This document shows, piece after piece, positions 1-8,454 of a DNA stretch of 64,000 nucleotides; position 1 is the stretch's first letter, and each line of letters starts with the position of its first letter. The position numbers and the translations under genes were made by a program. The notes beneath the pieces were generated by a model. That model was not told the origin of the DNA. It worked only from the letters and a program-made list of their open reading frames with translations, and did not search any database. Origin of the DNA: an uncultured Maribacter sp. GTDB taxonomy: Bacteria > Bacteroidota > Bacteroidia > Flavobacteriales > Flavobacteriaceae. The stretch covers positions 434,001 through 498,000 of the forward strand of contig NZ_CANMRY010000002.1 in assembly GCF_947500405.1 (NCBI RefSeq), given 5' to 3'.

Positions 1-3000
1 GTTTTGTAAATTTCATAAATTTCTTTTAATTCTGACTCACTTAATCCTTCACCACTAGATGTACCATTACCTTCCCCATTTATTCCTTTTTTGCCTACTC
101 CCTTACCATCCTTACCATTAGATCCAGATGCACCTTTTTTAGAACCAGGACCATTTTCGCTACCGGATTTATTTCCTTCTTTACCTTTTCCTTTTTCACC
201 ATTAGCGCCACTCTTACCTTCACCAGATTTACCACCAGATTGGCCCTGTCCTGGTTTACCACTACCATCCATTTTCTCCTTTAAATCGCCTTGAGATTTA
301 ATAATATCAGGTAACTGAAAACCTTGTTGACTATCCCCTTCTCCTTTTCCCATTTGCATACTTTGTTGCATATTATCCAAAATACTAGCGAGAAAATCAG
401 ATAAACTATTGGCAGCTGTTATAACATATTTTTGATTAGATGCACCTTGATATAAACGACCATCAGCTACATTTTCTAAGGCCTTGTCTACATTATAATA
501 AACCTCAGTAATTTGTTCATTAACAAATTCTGATAATTCTTCTCTCCGCAAAGAAAGTGCAAAAAGGCTATCATCTACATGTTCAAATAAAAGTCTTAGC
601 TGTTGTTGTTCTTTAATGTTAGTATCAAAAACATTTTGACCATCATCTTGTACATTCATTTTATTATAAAGTGCTTCTTGTTTAAAAGAGAATGTAATTA
701 GATTATCTAAGATTTGACGTAACATTTCTGCATCTTCAGCTACCGAAGTAGAATCACTAGAAGCACTAGAACTCTCTTCCATAGATTCACTTAATTCTTT
801 CATTTTTTGGGCAGCAGACTTTTGCTTAGAACTCGCATTTTTTATTTCGCTTTCTTTACTCTCTGGAGAAAATTTTTTGTTTTTTTCTTCTAAAGATTCT
901 TTAGCAGCATTCTGGTCTTCCTTAATTGCACTTTGCTTTTCAGGATTAGTATTTAAATCTAATGGTTTTTTTAAATCCTGATTATCCTTATGAAGTTCTT
1001 CCATATCTTTAGATATTTCTTGGAACTCTTTATTTAATTTTAATTGTTCTTGTAAAGCTTTTTCCTCTTTATTTTTAGTAGATAATTCTTCTTGCTTTTC
1101 CGAAAGTTCTTTTAAGTCTTTAGAGAGTTGATTTAGTTTTTCGGTAACATAGTATCGTTTTGTAAGCTCTAGTAATTGCTCCAAATTACGTTCACTATTT
1201 TTTTGTTTTTTAGCAACATCTTCTAATTTTTTAGATAAGTCTTCTTTATTAATTTTATCGGCAACCTTTTTTAAGTCTTCCAATAATTTTTGGTTTTTCT
1301 TAGCTTGTAATTCTTGTCTCTCTAAACGCTCTTGTAATAACTTACTTTTTTCAGAATTTTTGTCTTGCTTATCCAAATTGTCTTTAAGTTCTTTACTAAA
1401 TTTTTGCATTAAAGATTCTTGCTCTTGTTGTTTTTCAAGAAAATCTTGAATATTCTTTTTTTCGTTATAGTTAAGGTTTTCTTTTTCTTTTTGATTGTTG
1501 TTAATTTCTTTAAGACTTTGCTTCTGCTCCTTGGCCTTTTCTAAGGACTTATCCAAATTATTAATCAATGATTTTTGAGACTCTAATTCTTTATTTTTTA
1601 ATTGATTATCATCTAATAGACCAAAATTAAATACTTCGCTTTTTGTTGTTTTACCATGGTGCAAGGCATCATTATCTGTTACTTCAAAGTAAAGATTATA
1701 CTCTTTACCTTTCGCTAAAGAAAAGCCAGAAGGAAACGTATAATAAAATTGATTGTAATTAGTGTTAAGTTGCTCTAAAACAATACTTTGCGATGCTTTT
1801 GGTTGACTTTTTTCAAAACAAACCACCCTAAGTTCTTTTAACTTATAATCATCTGTGGCATTACCAACAAAATAAGAAATATTAGGATTTAAGCTGTCTA
1901 TTACCTGATTAACTGAAATAGTAGGACTAGCATCTTTTACAACTTTAAAAGTAAAATTAATTTGTTCAAAATTAGAGACATTCTTATTAGAGGTAGTAAG
2001 TGTATATTCCCTGTCCTTATAAATACGTTCCGAAAGGGTATGCCTGTTCTTGTTTTTTAGAAAAGTATAGATAGAATCTTTTGTATTCATATGAATAGCA
2101 TCGGTGTTTTTCCCAATAATATTCCAACTTACTTTTGTGCCTTCCGGAAAACTTGCATTGCCCGTACTCTCAATAATAGCATTAGACAGTCCGGTATAGT
2201 TTGGATAGTCTAAAATCATTTTAAAATTTTCAATACTCGGCGTTTTTAATGCAATAAGTGAATACGTTTTAGATGTAACTTCATTCCCCTTAAAATAGAA
2301 ATTAGTAGAAACTAAAGGCGCATTGAAAGTATATTCATATTCCCCATTATTTTCGTGCAATAACATTTCTTTACCATCTACAATAATATAAACTTCATCT
2401 GGTCTTATTTTGCCAACAACATTTAATTTTAAAGTAAAATCTTGGTTCTCTAAAACGGTTAAATTTGTAGATAACAAGTGAAAAGAAAAAGGTGCGGGTG
2501 GCTCATATGCCAAATCATAATTAACAACTCTTTTATAAGAATCAAAGTACGATTTTAGATTTCCTGTTAAACCAATAATTAAAATTATAACTAGAGGAAT
2601 TGCAGCATACTTTATATACTTTAATCCGTCTTTAAAGGTAACGGCATTTACAAAAGGAATTGGTTGTAAATTTTTACTTCTTTGTTCTATACTTGCCAAT
2701 AATAATTCCGACTTATTTGGGTCTTCATCTAAATCTAAAAGATTATAGAGCTTATCTCCTACTTCTGGAAAATGTTTACCAATAATTACAGCTGCCTCTT
2801 TGTTAGATAATCCTTTTTTTAATTTAAATAAATAGAATAATGGAATACATAAATATGTAATTAGAAGGTATGTAATAATACTTATTCCTAATACAAATAA
2901 TAAGAGTCTGCCTGTAGAATTAAGCCAAAGAAAATACTCTACTCCTAATACTGCAATTAAAAAAAGAAAACCAAATGCTATAAAAAGCAAAGCCCCTTTA

Positions 3001-3071
3001 ATAAGCATATTAGTATAATACTTACGAATAAAGAGGTTTATTTTAAATAGTACATCTTGGTAACTGTGCAA
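1..3071 (-). CDS. DUF4175 family membrane protein (C-terminus cut by window edge)
   Basis: The reverse-strand frame is open from about 3071 to the left edge, so the C-terminus is missing. I start it at TTG (3069-3071) because the residues before the first ATG (3006-3008) look like the family N-terminus (FIRKYYTN) and a -7 promoter box lies just upstream. Two hydrophobic helices follow near residues 22-70, then a stretch with a third hydrophobic segment, beta-rich regions, and a very long Glu/Lys/Gln-rich coiled coil encoded by about 800-1620. Near the edge comes a Gly/Ser/Lys-rich collagen-like segment (about 60-280) and then the motif GLSESELKEIYEIYK. This order matches large DUF4175 proteins of Flavobacteriia, usually about 1,100 residues. 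The function is unknown; it is probably inner-membrane anchored with a large periplasmic part. It is divergent from gltX. Confidence 0.85.
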   Translation of the reverse strand, partial: MHSYQDVLFKINLFIRKYYTNMLIKGALLFIAFGFLFLIAVLGVEYFLWLNSTGRLLLFVLGISIITYLLITYLCIPLFYLFKLKKGLSNKEAAVIIGKHFPEVGDKLYNLLDLDEDPNKSELLLASIEQRSKNLQPIPFVNAVTFKDGLKYIKYAAIPLVIILIIGLTGNLKSYFDSYKRVVNYDLAYEPPAPFSFHLLSTNLTVLENQDFTLKLNVVGKIRPDEVYIIVDGKEMLLHENNGEYEYTFNAPLVSTNFYFKGNEVTSKTYSLIALKTPSIENFKMILDYPNYTGLSNAIIESTGNASFPEGTKVSWNIIGKNTDAIHMNTKDSIYTFLKNKNRHTLSERIYKDREYTLTTSNKNVSNFEQINFTFKVVKDASPTISVNQVIDSLNPNISYFVGNATDDYKLKELRVVCFEKSQPKASQSIVLEQLNTNYNQFYYTFPSGFSLAKGKEYNLYFEVTDNDALHHGKTTKSEVFNFGLLDDNQLKNKELESQKSLINNLDKSLEKAKEQKQSLKEINNNQKEKENLNYNEKKNIQDFLEKQQEQESLMQKFSKELKDNLDKQDKNSEKSKLLQERLERQELQAKKNQKLLEDLKKVADKINKEDLSKKLEDVAKKQKNSERNLEQLLELTKRYYVTEKLNQLSKDLKELSEKQEELSTKNKEEKALQEQLKLNKEFQEISKDMEELHKDNQDLKKPLDLNTNPEKQSAIKEDQNAAKESLEEKNKKFSPESKESEIKNASSKQKSAAQKMKELSESMEESSSASSDSTSVAEDAEMLRQILDNLITFSFKQEALYNKMNVQDDGQNVFDTNIKEQQQLRLLFEHVDDSLFALSLRREELSEFVNEQITEVYYNVDKALENVADGRLYQGASNQKYVITAANSLSDFLASILDNMQQSMQMGKGEGDSQQGFQLPDIIKSQGDLKEKMDGSGKPGQGQSGGKSGEGKSGANGEKGKGKEGNKSGSENGPGSKKGASGSNGKDGKGVGKKGINGEGNGTSSGEGLSESELKEIYEIYK

Positions 3072-3088
3072 TACAAATAAATTTATAC

Positions 3089-3096
3089 CAAAGTTA
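3089..3096 (-). promoter_or_regulatory. Bacteroidota -7 box for the DUF4175 gene
   Basis: The reverse strand reads TAACTTTG, an exact match to TAnnTTTG. It lies 17 nt before the proposed TTG start at 3071, implying a very short leader. I see no clear TTTG at the -33 position. Confidence 0.5.
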
Positions 3097-3108
3097 CAAA
3101 AAAAGGGC

Positions 3109-3140
3109 TTTGGGGTTTAAGGCCGTTAAACCTATCTTTA
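3109..3140 (+). promoter_or_regulatory. Probable gltX promoter
   Basis: TTTG at 3109-3112 is followed after 20 nt by TATCTTTA at 3133-3140, a one-base deviation from TAnnTTTG. It lies 21 nt before the gltX ATG. Together with the opposing box at 3089-3096 it forms a compact divergent promoter region. Confidence 0.5.
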
Positions 3141-3161
3141 CACCTTAAAAATTAGAAAATA

Positions 3162-4670
3162 ATGGCTCATAACAAAGTTCGTGTACGTTTTGCACCTAGT
3201 CCTACCGGACCTTTACATATTGGCGGTGTACGTACTGCTTTATTTAATTATTTATTTGCAAAAAAAAATGGCGGAGATTTTATTCTTAGAATAGAAGATA
3301 CAGACCAAAATAGATATGTAGAAGGTGCAGAAAACTATATTGTTGACGCACTAAACTGGTGCGGACTTTCTTTTGATGAAGGCCCAGGTAAAGAAGGTGC
3401 TTTTGGTCCTTACAGACAAAGCGAACGTAAACATTTGTACAAAAAATATGCCGATGAGCTTATAGAAAAAGGCATGGCCTATTATGCTTTTGATACTGCC
3501 GATAGTTTAAATGCGCATAGAAAAGACCACGAAGAAAAAGGGAAAACCTTTATATATAATTGGCATAATAGATTAAAATTAGATAATTCTCTTACGTTAA
3601 CTAAAGAAGAAACCAAAAAAAAATTAGATAATGGGGATGCTTATGTTATACGATTTAAAACACCAGAAAACGAAACTCTAATTTTACAAGACGTTATTCG
3701 TGGAACAATCACTATAGATACCAATGTGTTAGATGATAAAGTTCTTTATAAGAGCGATGGTATGCCCACGTACCATTTAGCAAATATTGTAGACGACCAC
3801 TTAATGGAAATTAGCCATGTTATTCGTGGTGAAGAATGGTTACCTTCTTTAGCTTTACACCAACAATTGTATGACGCTTTTGGTTGGTCTGCTCCTACTT
3901 TTGCACATTTACCACTTATTATGAAACCTGTTGGTAAAGGAAAACTAAGCAAACGTGATGGGGAAAAATTAGGTTTTCCTGTATTCCCATTGTCTTGGAA
4001 TGAATCTATAGGATATAAAGAAGAAGGATACTTTTCAGAAGCCGTAGTAAACTTTTTAGCATTATTAGGATGGAATCCTGGAACCGAGCAAGAAATATTT
4101 AGCTTAGAAGAATTAGTAAAAGAATTTAGTTTAGAACGTGTAAACAAATCTGGAGCACGTTTTGATCCAGATAAAACAAAGTGGTACAATCAGCAATATT
4201 TACAAAATAAGAAGGATGCAGAATTGGCCTCGTTATTTAAAATAATACTTGCCGAAAAACAGATTCCTTCACAAGAATATAATGATGAATGGACAGAAAA
4301 AGTAGTTTCTTTAATTAAAGAACGTGCTGTTTTTGTAAAAGATTTTTGGGATTTAAGCAATTACTTTTTTGTTGCTCCTACCTCCTATCCAGAAAAAGCT
4401 GTAAAAAAACAATGGAAAGAAGGCACACCAGATATTATGAAAGAAGTAATTTCTGTAATAAGCCCAATAGAAGATTTTAATTCTGGCAATGTAGAAACTA
4501 TTGTAAAAAAGTGGATTACAGATAAAGAACTTTCTTTTGGTAAAGTTATGCCTCCATTACGTCTTGTTATTGTTGGCGATATGAAGGGCCCACATATTTT
4601 TGACATACTAGAAATGATAGGAAAAGAACAAACCATTGCAAGAATTAAAAAAGCAATTAATACTCTTTAA
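3162..4670 (+). CDS. gltX: Glutamate--tRNA ligase
   Basis: This cytoplasmic class I aminoacyl-tRNA synthetase attaches glutamate to tRNA-Glu using ATP. The HIGH-type signature PTGPLHIGG is at residues 14-22 and the KMSKS-type loop reads KLSKR at 261-265. The catalytic Rossmann domain is N-terminal and a helical anticodon-binding domain fills the C-terminal third. At 502 residues it has normal bacterial length. A dedicated glutaminyl-tRNA synthetase is encoded at 8455-10137, so this enzyme is probably discriminating, charging only tRNA-Glu (inference). It is monocistronic or followed by the SPFH gene after 88 nt. The start is supported by the promoter at 3109-3140. Confidence 0.98.
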   Translation: MAHNKVRVRFAPSPTGPLHIGGVRTALFNYLFAKKNGGDFILRIEDTDQNRYVEGAENYIVDALNWCGLSFDEGPGKEGAFGPYRQSERKHLYKKYADELIEKGMAYYAFDTADSLNAHRKDHEEKGKTFIYNWHNRLKLDNSLTLTKEETKKKLDNGDAYVIRFKTPENETLILQDVIRGTITIDTNVLDDKVLYKSDGMPTYHLANIVDDHLMEISHVIRGEEWLPSLALHQQLYDAFGWSAPTFAHLPLIMKPVGKGKLSKRDGEKLGFPVFPLSWNESIGYKEEGYFSEAVVNFLALLGWNPGTEQEIFSLEELVKEFSLERVNKSGARFDPDKTKWYNQQYLQNKKDAELASLFKIILAEKQIPSQEYNDEWTEKVVSLIKERAVFVKDFWDLSNYFFVAPTSYPEKAVKKQWKEGTPDIMKEVISVISPIEDFNSGNVETIVKKWITDKELSFGKVMPPLRLVIVGDMKGPHIFDILEMIGKEQTIARIKKAINTL

Positions 4671-4758
4671 AAGAGAAAAATGTAACAAAAGGAGTATTTT
4701 ACCTACAAATTAGTGAAAGAGTTTGTAAATTGATTTTTTAACTTAAAACCACACAACC

Positions 4759-5721
4759 ATGAATTTAACATTAATACCCATTCTAGTATTAGTCGCAGTA
4801 ATTATATTTTCTGGGATATTTATAGTAAAACAACAAACCGCAGTAATTATAGAAAGCTTCGGTAAATTTAGTAACATTCGCCAATCTGGATTACAATTTA
4901 AAATTCCAATTGTACAACGTATTGCCGGACGAGTAAGTTTAAAAATTCAACAATTAGATGTAATTGTAGAAACTAAAACACTTGATGATGTTTTTACCAA
5001 ACTAAAGGTATCTGTGCAATACGTTATACATAAAGATAAAGTATATGATGCTTTTTATAAATTAGAATATCCTCACGATCAAATTACTTCTTATGTTTTT
5101 GATGTGGTACGTGCCGAAGTTCCAAAAATGAAATTAGATGATGTTTTTGTAAAGAAAGATGATATTGCTATTGCGGTGAAATCAGAATTACAAGAAGCAA
5201 TGACTAATTATGGTTTTACAATTATTAAAACCTTAGTAACCGATATTGATCCAGATGCACAGGTAAAAGAAGCTATGAATCGTATTAATGCATCTGAAAG
5301 AGAAAAAATTGCCGCTCAGTTTGAGGGGGATGCTGCTCGTATTCTTATTGTAGAAAAAGCAAAAGCAGAAGCAGAAAGCAAGCGTTTACAAGGACAAGGT
5401 ATTGCAGACCAACGTAGAGAAATTGCTCGTGGATTAGAAGAATCTGTAGATGTATTAAATAACGTTGGTATCAACTCTCAAGAAGCATCTGCTCTTATTG
5501 TTGTTACGCAACATTATGATACCTTGCAATCTATTGGAGAAGAAACCAATTCTAACTTAATATTATTACCAAACTCGCCACAGGCTGGAAGCGATATGCT
5601 AAATAATATGATTGCATCTTTTACGGCGTCTAACCAAATTGGGGAGGCAATGAAAGAACAAAATGCTAAGAAAGGAATTGTAAATAAGAAAAAGGGGCCT
5701 TCTACATCTGATAATTCATAA
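4759..5721 (+). CDS. SPFH/stomatin-like membrane protein
   Basis: The 320-residue protein has one N-terminal transmembrane helix (about residues 4-24), then the SPFH (band 7) domain to about residue 190, then an Ala/Glu/Lys-rich coiled coil (about 170-230) and a hydrophilic tail. This is the layout of the stomatin/QmcA branch, which forms large membrane-associated oligomers and often influences membrane proteases or microdomains. Motifs such as RVSLKIQQLDV and NRINASEREKIAA are characteristic of the branch. No NfeD partner is encoded beside it. It lies 88 nt downstream of gltX and ends at a strong terminator shared with the convergent gene. The precise function is not known. Confidence 0.9.
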   Translation: MNLTLIPILVLVAVIIFSGIFIVKQQTAVIIESFGKFSNIRQSGLQFKIPIVQRIAGRVSLKIQQLDVIVETKTLDDVFTKLKVSVQYVIHKDKVYDAFYKLEYPHDQITSYVFDVVRAEVPKMKLDDVFVKKDDIAIAVKSELQEAMTNYGFTIIKTLVTDIDPDAQVKEAMNRINASEREKIAAQFEGDAARILIVEKAKAEAESKRLQGQGIADQRREIARGLEESVDVLNNVGINSQEASALIVVTQHYDTLQSIGEETNSNLILLPNSPQAGSDMLNNMIASFTASNQIGEAMKEQNAKKGIVNKKKGPSTSDNS

Positions 5722-5740
5722 GAATTTCCATAAAAAATAG

Positions 5741-5775
5741 AAACCCGTTTGGAAGATTTTCCAAACGGGTTTTTT
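5741..5775. terminator. Bidirectional rho-independent terminator
   Basis: A long stem pairs AAACCCGTTTGGAA with TTCCAAACGGGTTT around a short loop. It has a T-run on the plus strand and an A-run on the other side, so it can serve both the SPFH gene (+) and the convergent PNPOx gene (-). Confidence 0.9.
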
Positions 5776-5776
5776 A

Positions 5777-6439
5777 TTACAATTTGTTTTTTTCATAATA
5801 CTCCAAAACATGAACTGGAATTTTAGTCTCATCCGAAAGCTTATCATCCGATATTGGAGGTAAAGCTACCTGTTTTACCGGCACAACACCAGCCCATATT
5901 GGTAGGTCTTCATCTACTTTTTCATCCACTACACCAACATCTCTAATCTTTGCAGAAGCTGTATCCATACTAACTTCTAAAACTAAAGTTGCGTTTCTTT
6001 CTTTATGAGTCATTGGTCTTAAACTATCCCATCGGTCTGGTACCATTTGGTTAACTATAGCCTTTAAAATAGTTGTTTTTTGATCGTCATCATCAATAGA
6101 GGTTACAGCTCCAAATATGGTAGCAGACCTGTAATTTACAGAATGATGAAAGCCAGAACGCGCCAATACTAATCCGTCTAAATGCATTATGGTTAAACTA
6201 GCTTCTTTTGCTTCTAGAATAGCCAATAACATTCTATTTTTTAATGAACCATGTATATATATCTTATTTTCTAAACGAACATATGCCATAGGAATACTAA
6301 TTGCCTTTCCTTGATATATATAACTAACGTGGGCTATAAAACCCGCATCTATAATAGAATTTATTGTAGTAATATCGTACGTTGCTCTATTAGAGCCTCT
6401 CTTTACTTTGTTTAAGTCTGTAATTTTATAATCTGCCAT
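5777..6439 (-). CDS. Pyridoxamine 5'-phosphate oxidase-like flavoprotein
   Basis: This 220-residue protein has the split-barrel fold of the Pyridox_oxase_2/NimA-like group. The family normally binds FMN or a related cofactor. Recognisable segments are IDAGFIAHVSYIYQGKAISI, the core KIYIHGSLKNRM, and VNYRSATIFG. It is longer than and distinct from true PdxH, so a role in B6 synthesis is not shown; nitroreductase-like or general redox roles are alternatives. The ATG is 2 nt after the stop of the DUF1272 gene, so the two form an operon. They lie opposite a MocR/PdxR-type regulator, a context common for vitamin B6-linked or PNPOx-fold enzymes. Confidence 0.85.
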   Translation of the reverse strand: MADYKITDLNKVKRGSNRATYDITTINSIIDAGFIAHVSYIYQGKAISIPMAYVRLENKIYIHGSLKNRMLLAILEAKEASLTIMHLDGLVLARSGFHHSVNYRSATIFGAVTSIDDDDQKTTILKAIVNQMVPDRWDSLRPMTHKERNATLVLEVSMDTASAKIRDVGVVDEKVDEDLPIWAGVVPVKQVALPPISDDKLSDETKIPVHVLEYYEKNKL

Positions 6440-6441
6440 AC

Positions 6442-6732
6442 TTATCTTTTTTGTGGTTCTATACTCTTTTGTTTATCTAATAAAAGTTTAAAGTCATTCA
6501 TTTTTATAGGTTTGTAAACCACTTTATTACTTGCTTTATTCTTTAGTAATTCTTCTTTAGGTCTTACTGGTCTATGTGCAAAACCTCCTCCACAATTAGG
6601 ACATACATTATAAAGAATATGTTCTACACAATCGGTACAAAAAGTACATTCATAACTACAAATCATAGCTTCTGTACTATCTGGAGGTAACTTTTTATTA
6701 CAATTTTCACATGTGGGTCTAATTTGTAGCAT
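6442..6732 (-). CDS. DUF1272 zinc-binding protein
   Basis: This small 96-residue protein has eight cysteines in a zinc-ribbon arrangement (C8, C11, C25, C29, C32, C35, C44, C47), including CENC and CPNCGGGF. This is the signature of DUF1272, normally about 60-90 residues and of unknown function. The C-terminal 40 residues are basic and probably disordered. It is the first gene of a leftward two-gene operon with the PNPOx-like gene. Its start lies about 53 nt from the TGGACTA-type half-sites before the divergent regulator, so the same regulator probably controls it (inference). Confidence 0.88.
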   Translation of the reverse strand: MLQIRPTCENCNKKLPPDSTEAMICSYECTFCTDCVEHILYNVCPNCGGGFAHRPVRPKEELLKNKASNKVVYKPIKMNDFKLLLDKQKSIEPQKR

Positions 6733-6785
6733 GGAATGTTTTTTTAATTAGAAATCTTAATTCTAAAATAAAATTAATACATTAA

Positions 6786-6828
6786 TGGACTACTTAAATA
6801 ATCCAGTTTTAAAATAGATAATAGTCCA
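6786..6828. promoter_or_regulatory. Candidate MocR/PdxR operator (three half-sites)
   Basis: Three related heptamers lie between the divergent genes: TGGACTA (6786-6792), TAATCCA (6799-6805) and TAGTCCA (6822-6828). The first and second form an imperfect inverted pair 6 nt apart. The third is a near direct repeat of the second and ends one base before the regulator's ATG. Mixed direct and inverted half-sites are known for MocR-family regulators, so autoregulation plus control of the divergent operon is likely. Confidence 0.6.
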
Positions 6829-6829
6829 G

Positions 6830-8308
6830 ATGATTCCATACAAATCTATCATTCAAATAAATAAAGAAAAAGGTACTGCTATATATTTGCAATTAACCAA
6901 TGCATTTATTGGCTTAATAAAAGATGGCACATTAATTTCTGGAGCAAAATTGCCTAGTTCTAGAAAATTATCAGAATTATTAGACATTCATAGAAAAACG
7001 GTTCTTGCATCCTATGAAGAACTGCAACTACAAGGTTGGATAACTACATTGCCACAAAAAGGAACTTATGTGAATTCTAAAGTTCCAATTATTACTCAAA
7101 AAGATTTTTTACAAAATAAAGAAGCTACTAAAACTGGAAAAGCTGGCTTTTCTTTTTATAGGAATGAGCACCTAATAGCACATGAAGAAAAAACTGCCAA
7201 TACTTTTATTTATATAAATGATGGCGTCCCAGATACAAGATTAGCTCCACTAAAAGAACTTGCTATAATTTATAGAAATATTGTAGCTAAAAAAAATACC
7301 TTACAGTTTATTAATTATGGTACTGCACACGGAAACAAGGATTTAAGAAATAATATTGCAAAATACTTAAATGAAACAAGAGGCTTAAAAATTACAAAAA
7401 ACAATGTACTAATTACAAGAGGAAGCCAAATGGGAATATACTTGGCGGCGCAATTAATTATTAAACCAAACGATTGCATTGTAGTTGGAGAAACCAATTA
7501 TATTTCTTCAGATAGAACTTTTTTGCACCAAGGAGCTAAATTAAAAAGAGTAAAAGTAGATTCGGACGGATTGTGTATAAAATCTCTAGAAAAACTATGT
7601 TCACAAAATACGGTTAAAGGAATTTACATAACATCGCACCACCACCATCCTACAACAGTAACACTATCTGCAGAACGCAGGGTTGCTATTTTACAACTAG
7701 CTAAGAAATACAACTTTGCAATTTTAGAAGATGATTATGATTATGATTTTCATTACAGCCATTCCCCAATACTACCATTAGCCAGCCATGATACCAATGG
7801 AAATGTAATTTACTTAGGTTCTATCTGTAAAAGTGTGGCGCCAGTTTTTAGAGTTGGTTATATGATTGCTACAAAAGATGTTATTGATGAAGCGGCTACT
7901 AGAAGAAAATATATGGATAGGCAAGGAGATGCAATTTTAGAAATGACATTTGCCAGATTTATTTCTAATGGAGATTTAAATAGACACACAAATAAGATTT
8001 TAAAAATTTACAAAGAGCGAAGAGATTATTTCTGCAAACGATTAAAAGAAGAAGTTTCTGAATTTATAAATTTTGAAATTCCTAAAGGTGGTATGGCAAT
8101 TTGGATTCTTTTAGATAAAAAATATTCCTGGAAGCAAATTTCAGAAATTTCTAAAAAACAGAAATTGATAATTACAGATTGGAAAAATTACGATCCAACA
8201 AATTCTGGTCATAACGGAATGCGGTTTGGATTTGCCTCTTATAATTTAGAAGAATTAGAAAATATAGTACAACAATTAAAAAAAGTACTTCTTGAAGCAA
8301 AAACTTAA
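6830..8308 (+). CDS. MocR/PdxR-type transcriptional regulator (GntR HTH plus aminotransferase domain)
   Basis: The 492-residue protein joins an N-terminal GntR-type winged helix (about residues 10-80, with LPSSRKLSELLDIHRKTV) to a class I/II aminotransferase fold (about 120-490). The PLP-binding lysine lies in the segment GSICKSVAPVFRVGYM, and DDYDYDFHY supplies the usual cofactor-contact aspartate region. This is the MocR family, which senses PLP or amino-compound adducts. It is divergent from a PNPOx-like gene and DUF1272, with three half-sites in between, which supports control of both itself and that operon. The effector is not evident from the sequence. It ends at a hairpin shared with glnS. 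Confidence 0.93.
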   Translation: MIPYKSIIQINKEKGTAIYLQLTNAFIGLIKDGTLISGAKLPSSRKLSELLDIHRKTVLASYEELQLQGWITTLPQKGTYVNSKVPIITQKDFLQNKEATKTGKAGFSFYRNEHLIAHEEKTANTFIYINDGVPDTRLAPLKELAIIYRNIVAKKNTLQFINYGTAHGNKDLRNNIAKYLNETRGLKITKNNVLITRGSQMGIYLAAQLIIKPNDCIVVGETNYISSDRTFLHQGAKLKRVKVDSDGLCIKSLEKLCSQNTVKGIYITSHHHHPTTVTLSAERRVAILQLAKKYNFAILEDDYDYDFHYSHSPILPLASHDTNGNVIYLGSICKSVAPVFRVGYMIATKDVIDEAATRRKYMDRQGDAILEMTFARFISNGDLNRHTNKILKIYKERRDYFCKRLKEEVSEFINFEIPKGGMAIWILLDKKYSWKQISEISKKQKLIITDWKNYDPTNSGHNGMRFGFASYNLEELENIVQQLKKVLLEAKT

Positions 8309-8396
8309 AATAAAGCAATATTAAAGCACTTTGAGCTTCAGTGCTTGTATGCGCTTCTAATTATTTTAAAAACTCTGCAAAACCTCGTAAAATAAC

Positions 8397-8440
8397 ACAA
8401 TAGAATAAAAAATACCAATGATTATTTTTTATTCTATTGT
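8397..8440. terminator. Long A+T-rich hairpin between convergent genes
   Basis: An 18-bp perfect stem (8397-8414 with 8423-8440, core AGAATAAAAAAT/ATTTTTTATTCT) encloses an 8-nt loop. Each arm includes an A- or T-run. It lies between the ends of the MocR-type gene (+) and glnS (-) and probably terminates both. Confidence 0.7.
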
Positions 8441-8454
8441 TAAAGCTTATACTT

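Noticed and set aside
91..294. Pro/Leu-rich open frame on the plus strand
   Set aside because: It is the complement of the Gly/Ser-rich segment of the DUF4175 gene and has protein-unlike composition.
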